A DNA stretch of 48,791 nt from Fusobacteriaceae bacterium (GCA_031289425.1 JAITPM010000043.1:1-48791), one strand, 5' to 3'. Shown: positions 1 to 9,585, numbered from the stretch's first letter. Notes: a model not told the origin generated them from the letters alone. Translations and numbers: made by a program.

Positions 1-966
1 TATTTTGACGATATAATCGGAAAAAGTAAGATTATTCAAGATGTTATCAGAATTTCAAAAAAATATGCAAAGTCAGACGCATGTATTTTGATTTATGGTG
101 AAACGGGGACTGGTAAGGAACTCTTTGCTCAGAGCATTCACAATTTCAGCAATAGAGCTCATGAGCCATTTGTTGCAATGAATTGCACTGCAATTCCACC
201 GAATCTTTTAGAAGCGGAACTTTTTGGTTATGAAGAAGGAACATTCACAGGAGCGACAAAAGGTGGAAAAACTGGATTGTTTGAGATGGCTCACAGAGGC
301 ACCATTTTTTTAGATGAAATTGCAGAAATACCATTAGAAGCTCAGATCAAACTATTACGTGTTTTGCAGGAGAAAGAAATAAGAAGACTCGGAGGAAGAG
401 AAATCATTCCTATTGATATCAGAGTTATCGCAGCAACTAATAAAAATTTATTGGAACAAATTGAAAAGGAAAAATTTCGTGAGGATCTTTTTTATCGATT
501 GAATATTTTAAATATAGAAATTCCTCCTTTGAGAGAACGAATGGAAGATCTCATTGACATTGCGATATATATATTTTCATGTTTTAATATAGAGGATTAT
601 CAAAAATATGAAACTGCATTAAAGGAAATATTATATAATTTGAAAGATTATAATTGGCCTGGCAATGTCAGAGAGCTATATAATGTTGTCTCTCGTATTT
701 ACGTATTGATGTCACAAAATGAAGAAATAGATGAAATCAAGAAAATTATATTAAAAATTTTGGATATTAATACTAATGATAGAAATCCTCACAAAATGAT
801 AAAAAATGAAGTTGACTATGAACCAAATTTCTATGAATGGGAAAAAAATAAGATTATTACTACTTTGAAAAAAAATAATTTAATATTAAACCTTGTGGCA
901 AAAGAATTAAATATAGGGCGAACAACACTTTGGAGAAGAATGAAGAAATATGATATAAAAATATAA
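1..966 (+). CDS. Sigma-54-dependent transcriptional activator (AAA+ and Fis-type HTH), 5' end missing
   Basis: The reading frame is open from base 1, so the N-terminal sensory domain lies outside the window. About 321 residues are visible. They hold a Walker A motif GETGTGKE (visible codons 33-40), the sigma-54 contact loop as GTFTGA rather than the usual GAFTGA, a Walker B motif in GTIFLDEIAE, an arginine-finger region (FREDLFYRLN) and a C-terminal Fis-type helix-turn-helix (about the last 35 residues, LVAKELNIGRTTLWRRMKKY). Proteins of this family remodel RNA polymerase bound to sigma-54 at -24/-12 promoters. A perfect promoter of that kind starts 142 bp after the stop codon, so this gene most likely activates the CoA-transferase/tartrate operon that follows. 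PrpR- or RocR-like sensing cannot be judged without the N-terminus. Confidence 0.93.
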   Translation, partial: YFDDIIGKSKIIQDVIRISKKYAKSDACILIYGETGTGKELFAQSIHNFSNRAHEPFVAMNCTAIPPNLLEAELFGYEEGTFTGATKGGKTGLFEMAHRGTIFLDEIAEIPLEAQIKLLRVLQEKEIRRLGGREIIPIDIRVIAATNKNLLEQIEKEKFREDLFYRLNILNIEIPPLRERMEDLIDIAIYIFSCFNIEDYQKYETALKEILYNLKDYNWPGNVRELYNVVSRIYVLMSQNEEIDEIKKIILKILDINTNDRNPHKMIKNEVDYEPNFYEWEKNKIITTLKKNNLILNLVAKELNIGRTTLWRRMKKYDIKI

Positions 967-998
967 AATTTCATAATATTCCTATATTGAAACATTTT

Positions 999-1091
999 AA
1001 AACCTATTAAAATCATTTTTTGGATAATAGCTTATATATTCCGATTACAAAAAAGCTATAAAATCCAAATTTACAGAAATTAATAGGTTTT
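999..1091. promoter_or_regulatory. Nested inverted repeat, candidate upstream activator site
   Basis: Outer arms AAAACCTATTAA (999-1010) and TTAATAGGTTTT (1080-1091) are a perfect 12-bp inverted repeat. Inside them, TTTGGATAATAGCTT (1019-1033) pairs with AAGCTATAAAATCCAAA (1053-1069) with a 2-nt length difference. Both pairs are centred at about 1044-1045, some 90 bp upstream of the expected sigma-54 start site, where enhancer-binding proteins normally sit. It could also fold in RNA at the 3' end of the activator message. Its symmetry and position favour two nested activator binding sites. Confidence 0.55.
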
Positions 1092-1107
1092 TTATATTAT
1101 TTAAATT

Positions 1108-1124
1108 TTGGCACAAAATTTGCT
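1108..1124 (+). promoter_or_regulatory. Sigma-54 (-24/-12) promoter
   Basis: TTGGCAC (1108-1114), five bases, then TTGCT (1120-1124). The GG and GC dinucleotides are separated by exactly 10 bp, as required for RpoN recognition. Transcription should start near 1135 and run into the CoA-transferase gene at 1204. The sigma-54 activator gene ends just upstream. Confidence 0.85.
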
Positions 1125-1203
1125 TATATGTAATATATAGAAACAGAATTCGATTAAAATTACTTAAATCACGCTATTTAAAAAAATAAAAGGGGGAAAA
1201 TAT

Positions 1204-2397
1204 ATGAGCAAAGGAATATTAGATGGTATTGTAGTATTAGATTTGACAAGAGTTCTTGCCGGGCCATATTGTGGAATGCTGTTTGCAGATATGGGAGCGG
1301 ATGTCATTAAAGTAGAAACACCTAAAAAAGGTGATGATAGCAGAGCTTTTGGACCTTTTATAAATGGTGAAAGTTCTTATTATATGAATTTGAATAGAGG
1401 TAAAAAAGGAATTACACTAAATTTAAAAACGGAAGAAGGTAAACAATTTTTTCTTCAAATGATAAAAAAAGCGGATGTAATTATAGAAAATTATCGAACA
1501 GGAACCATGGAAAAGCTTGGCCTGGGATATGAAAAATTAAAAACAATTAATCCGGCTATTATATATGGATGTATCTCAGGATTTGGACATTATGGACCTT
1601 ATCGTGATAGGGCAGGATATGATATCATAAGCCAGGCTATGGGTGGTCTCATGAGTACGACAGGCTGGCCAGGTGGGGAACCTACCAGAACCGGGACAGC
1701 AATGGGTGATGTTTTGAGTGGATTGAGCCTTGCTATTGGGGTTCTAGCTGCCATTGTAAACAAGCTCAAAACTGGAGAGGGACAGAAAGTGGATGTTGCA
1801 CTTGTAGATTCTGTAGTCTCTTCTTTGGAAATCATTACTCAAATTTATTTGACATCAGGTAAAATACCAGAAAGAATAGGAAATCGCTATGAATCTACTT
1901 ATCCATACGATTCGTTTAAAGTAAAAGACGGTAGTGTTGTTATTGCGTGCGGAAATGATAAATTGTTTTCACTATTAGTAAATGAAATGGGTCAACCAGA
2001 ATTAATAAAGGACAGCAGATTCATAAAGAATATTGATAGAGTGGAGCATCATGCGCAATTGAAAGATATCATCGAAAAATGGTCTATAAATTTCACTATA
2101 GATGAAATAGAAGAAAAACTTTTGAAAAAAGGTATTCCGATATCTCCTATTAATACCATTGATCGAATTGTGCATGATCCACATATCGCTGGTGCCAGAG
2201 AAATGTTTGTGGAAGTTTACCATCCGGTAGCTGGAAAAACTACATTAACAGGAGATCAGATTAAATTTAGTGAAAAAAAAGCAAGCATAAAATTTCCTTC
2301 TCCAATATTGGGTCAACATAACAAAGAAATATACCAAAAATTTTTCAATTTAACTGATACTCAAATAGAAGAATATATGGAAATGGGGATTTTTTAA
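1204..2397 (+). CDS. Family III CoA-transferase (CaiB/BaiF type)
   Basis: A 397-residue protein of typical length for the CaiB/BaiF family, which moves CoA between carboxylic acids through an aspartyl-CoA thioester. The opening segment VLDLTRVLAGPYCGMLFADMG is the family signature. The catalytic aspartate is D169 in GTAMGDVLSG, the same number as in formyl-CoA transferase. A GGGGG Shine-Dalgarno site at 1192-1196 precedes ATG 1204. It is the first gene after the sigma-54 promoter and is followed by hydro-lyase genes, so it probably activates or recycles a C4-C6 hydroxy-diacid as a CoA ester (for example malate, citramalate or tartrate-derived acids). The exact acid cannot be read from sequence. 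No partner CoA-lyase is visible in the window. Confidence 0.9.
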   Translation: MSKGILDGIVVLDLTRVLAGPYCGMLFADMGADVIKVETPKKGDDSRAFGPFINGESSYYMNLNRGKKGITLNLKTEEGKQFFLQMIKKADVIIENYRTGTMEKLGLGYEKLKTINPAIIYGCISGFGHYGPYRDRAGYDIISQAMGGLMSTTGWPGGEPTRTGTAMGDVLSGLSLAIGVLAAIVNKLKTGEGQKVDVALVDSVVSSLEIITQIYLTSGKIPERIGNRYESTYPYDSFKVKDGSVVIACGNDKLFSLLVNEMGQPELIKDSRFIKNIDRVEHHAQLKDIIEKWSINFTIDEIEEKLLKKGIPISPINTIDRIVHDPHIAGAREMFVEVYHPVAGKTTLTGDQIKFSEKKASIKFPSPILGQHNKEIYQKFFNLTDTQIEEYMEMGIF

Positions 2398-2471
2398 AAA
2401 ATATTTTTTAGGTAATTATGCCACTTGGAAATGTAAATATTATTTGATTTAAATGAAAACCATAATTTTTA

Positions 2472-2500
2472 TTGTTAATTCTGGTGGGAAAATTTATACA
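2472..2500 (+). promoter_or_regulatory. Possible internal sigma-70-type promoter
   Basis: TTGTTA (2472-2477), a 17-bp spacer and TATACA (2495-2500) lie in the 185-bp gap between the CoA-transferase and the LeuC-like gene. It may give sigma-54-independent expression of the downstream hydro-lyase genes. Only the spacing and hexamers support it. Confidence 0.35.
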
Positions 2501-2582
2501 TAGATTAAAAAAAAACAGTAGAAATAAAGTATTTTATATTTCTCAAATAGCTAAAAATTATAATCAAGGGAGGAAAAATAAA

Positions 2583-3842
2583 GTGAAAATGACAATGACT
2601 CAAAAAATTATAGCCGCACATTGTGGAATTCCTGAAGTTGAGGCAGGTCAACTAGTAAATGCAAATGTAGATTTAGTCTTAGGAAATGATGTCACAACAA
2701 CTGTAGCTATCCAGGAATTTAAAAAAGTTAAAATGCCTAAAGTATTTAACAGAGAAAAAGTCGTTATTGTTTTGGATCATTACAATCCATGTAAAGATGT
2801 GGCTGCAGCACAACAGTGTAAGGACTGCAGAGATTTTGCAAGAGAACAAAATATTACTAATTTTTTTGATGTTGGTGCTATGGGAATAGAACATGCACTA
2901 ATTCCTGAGAAGGGACTTGTCAAATCCGGCGATTTAGTTGTAGGAGCAGATTCTCATACATGTACCTATGGAGCTCTCGGGTCATTTTCAACTGGATTTG
3001 GAAGCACTGATTTTGCAGCTACTATGCTTTCTGGAAAAGTATGGTTAAAAGTTCCAGAAGCAATAAAATTTAATATAATCGGTAAACCTAGTAAATGGAT
3101 AAGCGGAAAAGATTTAATTTTGCATATAATTGGTAAAATTGGTGTGGATGGAGCTCTATATAAATCCATGGAATATGTTGGTGAAGGAATACAATATTTA
3201 TCTATGGATGATCGATTTACTATATGCAATATGGCCATAGAAGCCGGTGCAAAAAATGCTATATTTCCAGTAGATGCAAAAACCATCCAATATATGAAAG
3301 AATATGGAAATAAAAATTATATTATAACAGATTCTGATCCAGAGGCTGAATATATCAAGGAATATACAATTGATCTATCAACATTGAAACCTACAGTAGC
3401 ATTTCCTCATCTTCCTGAAAATGCAAAAGAAATCGGAACATTTGATAAAATAGATATTCAACAAGTTGTAATTGGCTCTTGTACCAATGGAAGAATCAGT
3501 GATTTAAAAATTGCGGCAGATATTTTAAATGGTAAAAAAGTAAAAACATTTGTTCGGACTATTATTATTCCGGCGACGCAAAAAATTTACATGGATGCAT
3601 TGGAAGCAGGGTATATAAAAATATTCATTAATGCAGGCTGTGCTGTATCAACTCCCACTTGTGGCCCTTGTATTGGAGGATATATGGGAATATTAGCGGC
3701 AGGAGAAAAATGTGTTGCAACTACAAATCGCAATTTTAAAGCACGTATGGGGCATATAGATTCTGAAGTATATTTAGCGAGTCCTGCAGTAGCGGCATCA
3801 TCAGCTATTATGGGATATATAGCATCTCCTGAGGAGGTTTGA
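2583..3842 (+). CDS. LeuC-like large subunit of an aconitase-superfamily hydro-lyase (copy 1)
   Basis: A GTG start at 2583 is chosen because GGGAGG at 2568-2573 lies 9 nt upstream; the frame is open further 5' without a better site. This gives about 419 residues, the size of isopropylmalate/homoaconitate-type large subunits. The three [4Fe-4S] ligands are present: C300 in GSCTNGR, and C360 and C363 in [23 protein letters not shown] is also conserved. The family adds or removes water on 2-hydroxy-diacids (3-isopropylmalate, homocitrate, citramalate, dimethylmalate, maleate). The LeuD-like partner follows within 6 bp. Leucine biosynthesis is unlikely because leuA and leuB are absent and the neighbours are a D-tartrate dehydratase, a TRAP transporter and a CoA-transferase. 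Confidence 0.9.
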   Translation: MKMTMTQKIIAAHCGIPEVEAGQLVNANVDLVLGNDVTTTVAIQEFKKVKMPKVFNREKVVIVLDHYNPCKDVAAAQQCKDCRDFAREQNITNFFDVGAMGIEHALIPEKGLVKSGDLVVGADSHTCTYGALGSFSTGFGSTDFAATMLSGKVWLKVPEAIKFNIIGKPSKWISGKDLILHIIGKIGVDGALYKSMEYVGEGIQYLSMDDRFTICNMAIEAGAKNAIFPVDAKTIQYMKEYGNKNYIITDSDPEAEYIKEYTIDLSTLKPTVAFPHLPENAKEIGTFDKIDIQQVVIGSCTNGRISDLKIAADILNGKKVKTFVRTIIIPATQKIYMDALEAGYIKIFINAGCAVSTPTCGPCIGGYMGILAAGEKCVATTNRNFKARMGHIDSEVYLASPAVAASSAIMGYIASPEEV

Positions 3843-3848
3843 TAGATA

Positions 3849-4346
3849 ATGATAAAAGGAAAAATTTGGAAATTTAAAGATGATATTGATACTGATGTAA
3901 TATATCCAGCCCGATTTATGAATACATCTGATATCAATATTATGGGAACACATTTAATGCAAGATTACGATTCTGATTTTATAAATAAAATTGCTATAGG
4001 GGATATTGTAGTGGCTGGAAAGAATTTTGGTTGTGGTTCATCACGTGAACATGCACCATTGGCATTAAGAATTGCAGGAATTTCTTGTGTGATTGCTGTT
4101 AGTTTTGCAAGGATTTTCTATAGAAATTCTATAAATACTGGCTTAGCAATTATAGAATGTCCTGAGGCTGTCAGAGAATCCACTGAAGGTGATGTAATGT
4201 CAGTAGACATCATAACTGGCATTATAACAAATGAAACAAATGGAAAAATATACAATGGACAACCATTTCCAGAGTTTATACAAGAAATTATAAGTAAAGG
4301 CGGGTTAATTCCTTATATCGACAGCGAAATGAATAAATCAGAATAA
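3849..4346 (+). CDS. LeuD-like small subunit of an aconitase-superfamily hydro-lyase (copy 1)
   Basis: A 165-residue swivelling-domain subunit that pairs with the LeuC-like protein encoded just before it. It carries [12 protein letters not shown] near the N-terminus and the signature [11 protein letters not shown] (about residues 59-69). The loop that selects substrate in this family (usually written as Y-L-x-x after P-A-R) reads F23-M24-N25-T26. That differs from the YLRT-type loop of homoaconitases and from isopropylmalate enzymes, so a non-standard substrate is expected. The Shine-Dalgarno site GAGGAGG overlaps the end of the large-subunit gene. The second copy, at 31717, has a different loop. 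Confidence 0.9.
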   Translation: MIKGKIWKFKDDIDTDVIYPARFMNTSDINIMGTHLMQDYDSDFINKIAIGDIVVAGKNFGCGSSREHAPLALRIAGISCVIAVSFARIFYRNSINTGLAIIECPEAVRESTEGDVMSVDIITGIITNETNGKIYNGQPFPEFIQEIISKGGLIPYIDSEMNKSE

Positions 4347-4410
4347 ATGATTTATATCAATATTTTTTAGGATAATAATTTTTTGATTAATTAAAAGGAG
4401 GTATAGTAAT

Positions 4411-5577
4411 TTGAAAATCACTAGTATTATTGAAAAAACTGTACCACTTGGCTCAGCTATAGCCAATTCATACATTAATTTCAGTATGATGACGGGTAGC
4501 ATCATTGCGATAGTAACTGATGTTGTTAGAGATGGCAAGCAAATAATAGGATATGGTTTCAATTCCATTGGACGCTATGCTTGTACAAGCATACTACGAG
4601 ATCGTATGATAGGAAAAATATTAAATGCTGATCCGATAGATGTGTACGATGAGGATATGAGTAACATCGATCCTTTTAAAGTACATAAACTGCTCAAGAA
4701 GAACGAGAAGCCGGGTGGTCATGGGGATAGAGCACATGCTGTAGGAGCTATTGATATGGCAGTATGGGATGTTGTTGCTAAAATTGAAAAAAAACCTTTG
4801 TATCAAGTTATCGGTGAAAGATTTAATAATAAGTTGTGGAGTGATAAAATTTATACCTATGCTGCAGGTGGTTATTATTATGAAACTGATAGTATAGAAC
4901 GTTTAAAGGATGAACTAAAAAAATATATTGATCAGGGGTTTCATGATGTAAAAATGAAGATAGGAGGAGCGGATCTGAAAACAGATGTGAAAAGAATAGA
5001 AGCCGCTTTATCTGTTGTCGATGGTGATGGTAGTCGATTAATGGTGGATGCTAACGGTAGATATGATATGAAAGCGGCTTTGGAATGTGCGATAGCTATT
5101 AAAGATTTTGGACTCAAATGGTACGAAGAACCATTAGATCCGGCAGATTTTTCGAGCTATGCAGTAATAGCTGAATATTATCCTGGTCCAATAGCAACAG
5201 GTGAAAATCTTTTTTCTTATGAGGATGCACGAAACCTGTTTCGACATGGAGGACTTCGCCCAGATAGAGATTATATACAAGTTGATCCACCACTTTCTTA
5301 TGGCATAATCGAGTTTATAAAAATTTTAAATATGATGCATTATTTTGGGTGGGCAAATAAAAATTGTATCCCGCATGGTGGAAATCTATTTTGCAATCAT
5401 ATTGTTGCAGGTCTCAAACTAGGAGGAAATGAATGCTATCCTGGAATTTTTCAACCGTTTGGTGGCTTTGCGGATGGAAATATAATAGAAAAGAGTATTG
5501 TTCAACTTCCTAATATTCCGGGAATTGGGTATGAAGCTAAATCAAATCTATGGAAGGTATTAAGGCAAGTAGTCTAA
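4411..5577 (+). CDS. tarD: D-tartrate dehydratase-like enzyme (enolase superfamily, TarD type)
   Basis: A 388-residue enolase-superfamily protein that I recognise as very close in pattern to Bradyrhizobium TarD, which dehydrates D-tartrate to oxaloacetate. Active-site residues fall at the expected numbers: K100 in NEKPGGHGDR, the KxK pair K181/K183 in KMKIGG, metal ligands D213, E239 and E265 (in DANGR, YEEP and ATGEN), and H322 in CIPHGG. The start is TTG 4411, 9 nt after AAAGGAGG (4394-4401). It follows the LeuC/LeuD pair and precedes a TRAP transporter, so tartrate or a close analogue is the best guess for the imported substrate. Specificity for D-tartrate over other C4 diacids is inferred from the conserved residues. 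Confidence 0.82.
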   Translation: MKITSIIEKTVPLGSAIANSYINFSMMTGSIIAIVTDVVRDGKQIIGYGFNSIGRYACTSILRDRMIGKILNADPIDVYDEDMSNIDPFKVHKLLKKNEKPGGHGDRAHAVGAIDMAVWDVVAKIEKKPLYQVIGERFNNKLWSDKIYTYAAGGYYYETDSIERLKDELKKYIDQGFHDVKMKIGGADLKTDVKRIEAALSVVDGDGSRLMVDANGRYDMKAALECAIAIKDFGLKWYEEPLDPADFSSYAVIAEYYPGPIATGENLFSYEDARNLFRHGGLRPDRDYIQVDPPLSYGIIEFIKILNMMHYFGWANKNCIPHGGNLFCNHIVAGLKLGGNECYPGIFQPFGGFADGNIIEKSIVQLPNIPGIGYEAKSNLWKVLRQVV

Positions 5578-5679
5578 TTATATAATTTTTGTAGTGTTCC
5601 TATGCATGAATGCTATAACAGGTGGTTATTTTAGTATTTACACAAAATAAAATAAATTTAAAATCTGAGGAGGTAATGT

Positions 5680-6702
5680 ATGAAACAAATCAAAGGAAAC
5701 ATATGTAAATTATTGGTAATGATATTAGTAATGCTTAGTATTGTATCTTATGGAGCTGAAAAATCAGCAAAAAAACCCTCCGTAGTTATTACTTTAGCTA
5801 CCGGAATGTCGGAAGATCATGCCGCTAATATAGCTTTTAAAAAATTTATAAAAACAATTGAAGAAAAATCTAATGGTGAAATGACTGGAATTCTTTACCC
5901 GAATAATCAATTGGGGGGAGATGTTGTTGCGATGCAAGGGACACAAGATGGATCTATTGTAATGTGTTGGTCAACTACGGCCAATCAAGTATCTCTAATT
6001 CCAGAATTAGCTATTTTCGATATTCCATTCATGTATGATAACTTAGAACATGCTATAAAAGCTATGAATAATGAAGAATTTCTAAATAAAATCCAAGAAA
6101 AATTTAATGCTGCCGGATTGCACTGTGCCGGTGTTACTCCAACTGGATTTCGTTGGTTATCTGCAAACAAAGAAATCCATAAATTAGAAGATTTGAAAGG
6201 CTTGAAAATTCGTACAATGGAAAATGCTTATCATATTGCCGCATGGAAAGCACTAGGTGTAACACCTACCCCTCTTGCTAATTCTGAACGCTATGCAGCT
6301 TTACAACAAGGTACTGTAGATGGGCAAGAAAATGCAATGGAAAATGCTTATAGTACAAAAATGTATGAAGTACAAAAAGTTTTCATTAATACACAACATA
6401 TTTGTTACTTAAGTAGTTGGGCTATGAATAAAGATTTTTATGATAAATTGTCTCCAGAACACAAGGCAATTTTTGATGAAGCAATGGAAATTTGTGTAAA
6501 AGAAGCACAAAAAGCGACAATAGAAAATGAAGAACAACTACTAAAATCGCTGGAATCTATGGGAAAAACAGTTATCAGATCTTTGGATCCAGGGGAAAAT
6601 GATAGATGGAGAAAAATCGCACAACCTGCGGCTGAAGATTTGGTGCGTAAAAACATCGGAAATGAAATGATAGATATTTTACATAAAGCCGTTGGAAAGT
6701 AA
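5680..6702 (+). CDS. TRAP transporter solute-binding protein, DctP family
   Basis: A 340-residue periplasmic binding protein with an N-terminal hydrophobic signal segment (about residues 8-25, cleavage near SYGA). The DctP pattern is visible, including the conserved region LKGLKIRTMENAYHIAAWKALG with the arginine (in KIRT) that binds the substrate carboxylate. The start is ATG 5680 after a GAGGAGG site. It is the first of three adjacent TRAP genes in the order P-Q-M. The cargo is likely the hydroxy-diacid handled by the hydro-lyases upstream. Confidence 0.92.
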   Translation: MKQIKGNICKLLVMILVMLSIVSYGAEKSAKKPSVVITLATGMSEDHAANIAFKKFIKTIEEKSNGEMTGILYPNNQLGGDVVAMQGTQDGSIVMCWSTTANQVSLIPELAIFDIPFMYDNLEHAIKAMNNEEFLNKIQEKFNAAGLHCAGVTPTGFRWLSANKEIHKLEDLKGLKIRTMENAYHIAAWKALGVTPTPLANSERYAALQQGTVDGQENAMENAYSTKMYEVQKVFINTQHICYLSSWAMNKDFYDKLSPEHKAIFDEAMEICVKEAQKATIENEEQLLKSLESMGKTVIRSLDPGENDRWRKIAQPAAEDLVRKNIGNEMIDILHKAVGK

Positions 6703-6760
6703 TAAAATTTTTTAACAAGCTATTATTGTAATTTGCAAAACAAATAAAGGGGTGTTCACA

Positions 6761-7240
6761 ATGAAAAAATTATTGATTTGGTTTGATAAGTATGCAGAGG
6801 CCAGTGTGATGGGGTTATTAATTTTTTTGATGACTATTTTCATGGCTATTCAAATAGTTCTTCGCTATTGTTTTGGTAATTCATTAATTTGGGTAGAAGA
6901 AGTAATTGTATACTTCAATGTATGGATTGGATTTATCGGAATTAGCTATTGCGTACGATACAAATGCGATATGAAAATAGATGCCTCTGGAATATTCCCC
7001 TCAACTATTGCAAAATATTTTCGATATATTTCCAGTATTGTTTTGTTTATTGTCTATCTCTATATGGGATATATAGGAATAGGTGTTGTGAAAACATTAA
7101 TGCGTACCGGTCAACGAAGTCCGGCAGCAGGAATCCCCATGTATTTTGTATATGGTTCTTTAATGATAGGATGTCTACTATCGTCATTTCGTTTTATTCA
7201 AAGGTTCTATCTTTTTATTAGATCGAAAAAGGAGGGATAG
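6761..7240 (+). CDS. TRAP transporter small membrane subunit, DctQ family
   Basis: About 159 residues with four predicted membrane helices and the motif WVEEVIVYFNVWIGFIG, typical of DctQ. ATG 6761 is chosen over an in-frame GTG 9 nt upstream because AAAGGGGTG at about 6746-6754 is well spaced for it. It lies between the binding protein and the large permease, and its stop is 3 nt before the next start. Confidence 0.9.
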   Translation: MKKLLIWFDKYAEASVMGLLIFLMTIFMAIQIVLRYCFGNSLIWVEEVIVYFNVWIGFIGISYCVRYKCDMKIDASGIFPSTIAKYFRYISSIVLFIVYLYMGYIGIGVVKTLMRTGQRSPAAGIPMYFVYGSLMIGCLLSSFRFIQRFYLFIRSKKEG

Positions 7241-7243
7241 TCA

Positions 7244-8527
7244 ATGACGGCGTTATTTATTGTTTTATTTGTTGCACTAATACTTGGAGTCCCTATTGGT
7301 ATCGCTCTAGTATTAGGAGCTATTGCTACTTATGTTTCTGGTTTTACAACCATCATTACACAAATATATGTCTATAAAGGTATGATAGACGGTCTTTGTT
7401 CTTATCCTTTATTAGCTGTTCCACTTTTTATATTTTCTGGACTTGTTATGGCAAAAGGTGGAATTGCAAAAAAACTTTTCGAATTCATTGCTTATTTTAT
7501 GGGAAAAATGACAGCAGGGCTTCCTATTGCATCTGTTATCACTTGCCTTTTTTATGGAGCACTCTCCGGTTCTGGACCAGCGACAACTGCAGCGGTCGGA
7601 AGCATGGTTGTACCATACTTGGAAGATCTTGGTTATAATAAAAATTTTTCAGCTGCTTTGGTAGCGACAGCAGGTGGATTAGGGGTGATTATTCCCCCGA
7701 GTGTCCCTTTCATAATATATTGCTTATCTGCCAATCAATCTGTTAGTGATATGTTTATTGCGGGTATTGTTCCTGGGTTTCTTATTGCAGCATGTTTATC
7801 AATAACTGCCTGGTTAATTTGCAGAATTAAGGGAGAAGATAAAGAAAAATTAATAGAAAATCATAAAAATATTAAAAGTCGTGGGTTTTGGCCAATATTG
7901 AAGGATAGTTTTTGGGCTCTTTTAACGCCAGTAATCATTTTGGGTGGTATTTACGGTGGAATTGTTACACCAACAGAAGCAGCTACAGTGTCAGTAGTAT
8001 ATTCCGTTATAGTAAGTATGTTTATTTATAAGACAATAACTTTTAAAGATATTCCTGGAATTTTACATGAAACTGGAAAAAATTTAGCACCTATGTTGGT
8101 TGTAATTGCTGCTGCTGTTATTTTTGGTCGAGTGCTTACGTTATTAAATCTTCATACTCTTGTAACAAATTTTATAACTAGTATTGTTCATTCTAAAGTG
8201 ATTATACTTTTAATTCTAAATTTAATTCTATTATTGGCAGGAATGTTAATCAATACTACATCAGCAATTTTAATTCTAACTCCGGTTTTACTCCCTATAG
8301 CGAAATCTATAGGTGTTCATCCGATACATTTTGGTATGATAATGGTTGTCAACCTATCTATAGGATTTGTTACGCCTCCGGTTGGTTCCAATTTATTCGT
8401 TGCATGTGGTATGTTTAATATTCCTATAACTACGATGACAAGACATACGCTACCATTTATTTTTGCTTTTGCAATAGCACTAATTTTGGTTACTTTTATT
8501 CCGATAATTTCACTCTGTCTAATATAA
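7244..8527 (+). CDS. TRAP transporter large permease, DctM family
   Basis: A 427-residue, very hydrophobic protein with about 12 membrane segments. Family hallmarks are PLLAVPLFIFSGLVMAKGG, the GALSGSGPATTAAVGSM loop and GGLGVIIPPS. It couples sodium flow to uptake of the carboxylate delivered by the DctP protein. It starts 3 nt after the DctQ stop, so the two are translated together. Confidence 0.93.
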   Translation: MTALFIVLFVALILGVPIGIALVLGAIATYVSGFTTIITQIYVYKGMIDGLCSYPLLAVPLFIFSGLVMAKGGIAKKLFEFIAYFMGKMTAGLPIASVITCLFYGALSGSGPATTAAVGSMVVPYLEDLGYNKNFSAALVATAGGLGVIIPPSVPFIIYCLSANQSVSDMFIAGIVPGFLIAACLSITAWLICRIKGEDKEKLIENHKNIKSRGFWPILKDSFWALLTPVIILGGIYGGIVTPTEAATVSVVYSVIVSMFIYKTITFKDIPGILHETGKNLAPMLVVIAAAVIFGRVLTLLNLHTLVTNFITSIVHSKVIILLILNLILLLAGMLINTTSAILILTPVLLPIAKSIGVHPIHFGMIMVVNLSIGFVTPPVGSNLFVACGMFNIPITTMTRHTLPFIFAFAIALILVTFIPIISLCLI

Positions 8528-8578
8528 CAAATATGAGGTATAATATATATGAACAAATAATACATCCGAGGGGGAATT

Positions 8579-9538
8579 ATGCAAAAGTTAAAAATAGTTA
8601 TTTTAGACGGATATCGAGAAAACCCGGGAGACTTATCTTGGGATTGGTTGGAAAAATATGGAGAATATCAAACATACGATAAAACGGATCAGCTGGCAGT
8701 GCCAGAAAGGATTAGAGAAGCAGATGTTGTTTTTACAAATAAAGTTGTTTTAAACAGAACATCGTTAAAACAGGCTCAAAAATTAAAATTTGTAGTCGTA
8801 TTGGCAGCAGGATATGATGTTGTGGATATAAAGGCTGCAAAGGAGCTTGGAATCAAAGTATCCAATACCCCTAATTATGGTTCTAACGAAGTGGCACAAA
8901 TGGCATTTGCTCATATTTTAGAAATCACGAACAATATAGGAAAGCATAGTTTATCTGTAAAAAATAATGGATGGTATCAAGCAAACGATTGGTGTTATTG
9001 GTTGAATCCGATTATCAGTTTGCGAGATAAAAATATAGGCATCATCGGTTATGGAAATATAGGAAGACAGGTAGGCAAAATTGCTGCTGCTTTTGGAATG
9101 AATGTAATCGTTTCTGAAAAAATAAAAGTTGAGGATAAAAACGTTGAAAATGTTCCACTGGATGAATTATTCAAAAGAGCAGATATTATCACGTTACACT
9201 GTCCGCTTACTGATGAGACCAAAGATATTATTTGCAAAAAAAATATTCAAAAGATGAAAGATGGTGTCATTATCATCAATACTGCCAGAGGCCCTCTTAT
9301 CAATGAAAAAGATATTCAAGAGGGAATAAAGAACAAAAAAATTTATGCTGCCGGCTTAGATGTTTTGCATAGTGAGCCGCCGAAAGAAAATGATGAACTC
9401 ATTATGTGTGATGGAATAAATATAACGCCCCATATTTCTTGGGCAGCCTTTGAAGCAAGAAAAAATATAATGACGATATGTGAAGAGAATCTAAAAGCAT
9501 TTTTAAATGGTGAAAATAAAAATATTGTAAATTTTTAA
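8579..9538 (+). CDS. HprA-type D-2-hydroxyacid dehydrogenase (hydroxypyruvate/glycerate type)
   Basis: A 319-residue NAD(P)-dependent D-isomer dehydrogenase. The opening IVILDGYRENPGDLSWDWL is characteristic of the glycerate dehydrogenase/hydroxypyruvate reductase branch. The nucleotide motif GYGNIG is at 157-162 and the catalytic triad is R237 (NTARG), E266 and H285 (TPHISW). It sits at the end of the tartrate-like operon and is followed by a strong terminator. It could reduce hydroxypyruvate to D-glycerate, or a 2-oxo-diacid such as oxaloacetate to a D-hydroxyacid, to dispose of reducing power. The choice is inference. Confidence 0.85.
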   Translation: MQKLKIVILDGYRENPGDLSWDWLEKYGEYQTYDKTDQLAVPERIREADVVFTNKVVLNRTSLKQAQKLKFVVVLAAGYDVVDIKAAKELGIKVSNTPNYGSNEVAQMAFAHILEITNNIGKHSLSVKNNGWYQANDWCYWLNPIISLRDKNIGIIGYGNIGRQVGKIAAAFGMNVIVSEKIKVEDKNVENVPLDELFKRADIITLHCPLTDETKDIICKKNIQKMKDGVIIINTARGPLINEKDIQEGIKNKKIYAAGLDVLHSEPPKENDELIMCDGINITPHISWAAFEARKNIMTICEENLKAFLNGENKNIVNF

Positions 9539-9585
9539 CAGTGTTGTTTATTAATTGCAGGGATTTGAATTATATAAAAATATAT

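Noticed and set aside
2583-4346. LeuC/LeuD as leucine biosynthesis genes
   Set aside because: No leuA or leuB is present, the substrate loop is atypical and the neighbours are catabolic.
8893-8915. TGGCAC followed by TTGC inside the hprA-like gene
   Set aside because: Spacing is wrong and the sequence is coding.
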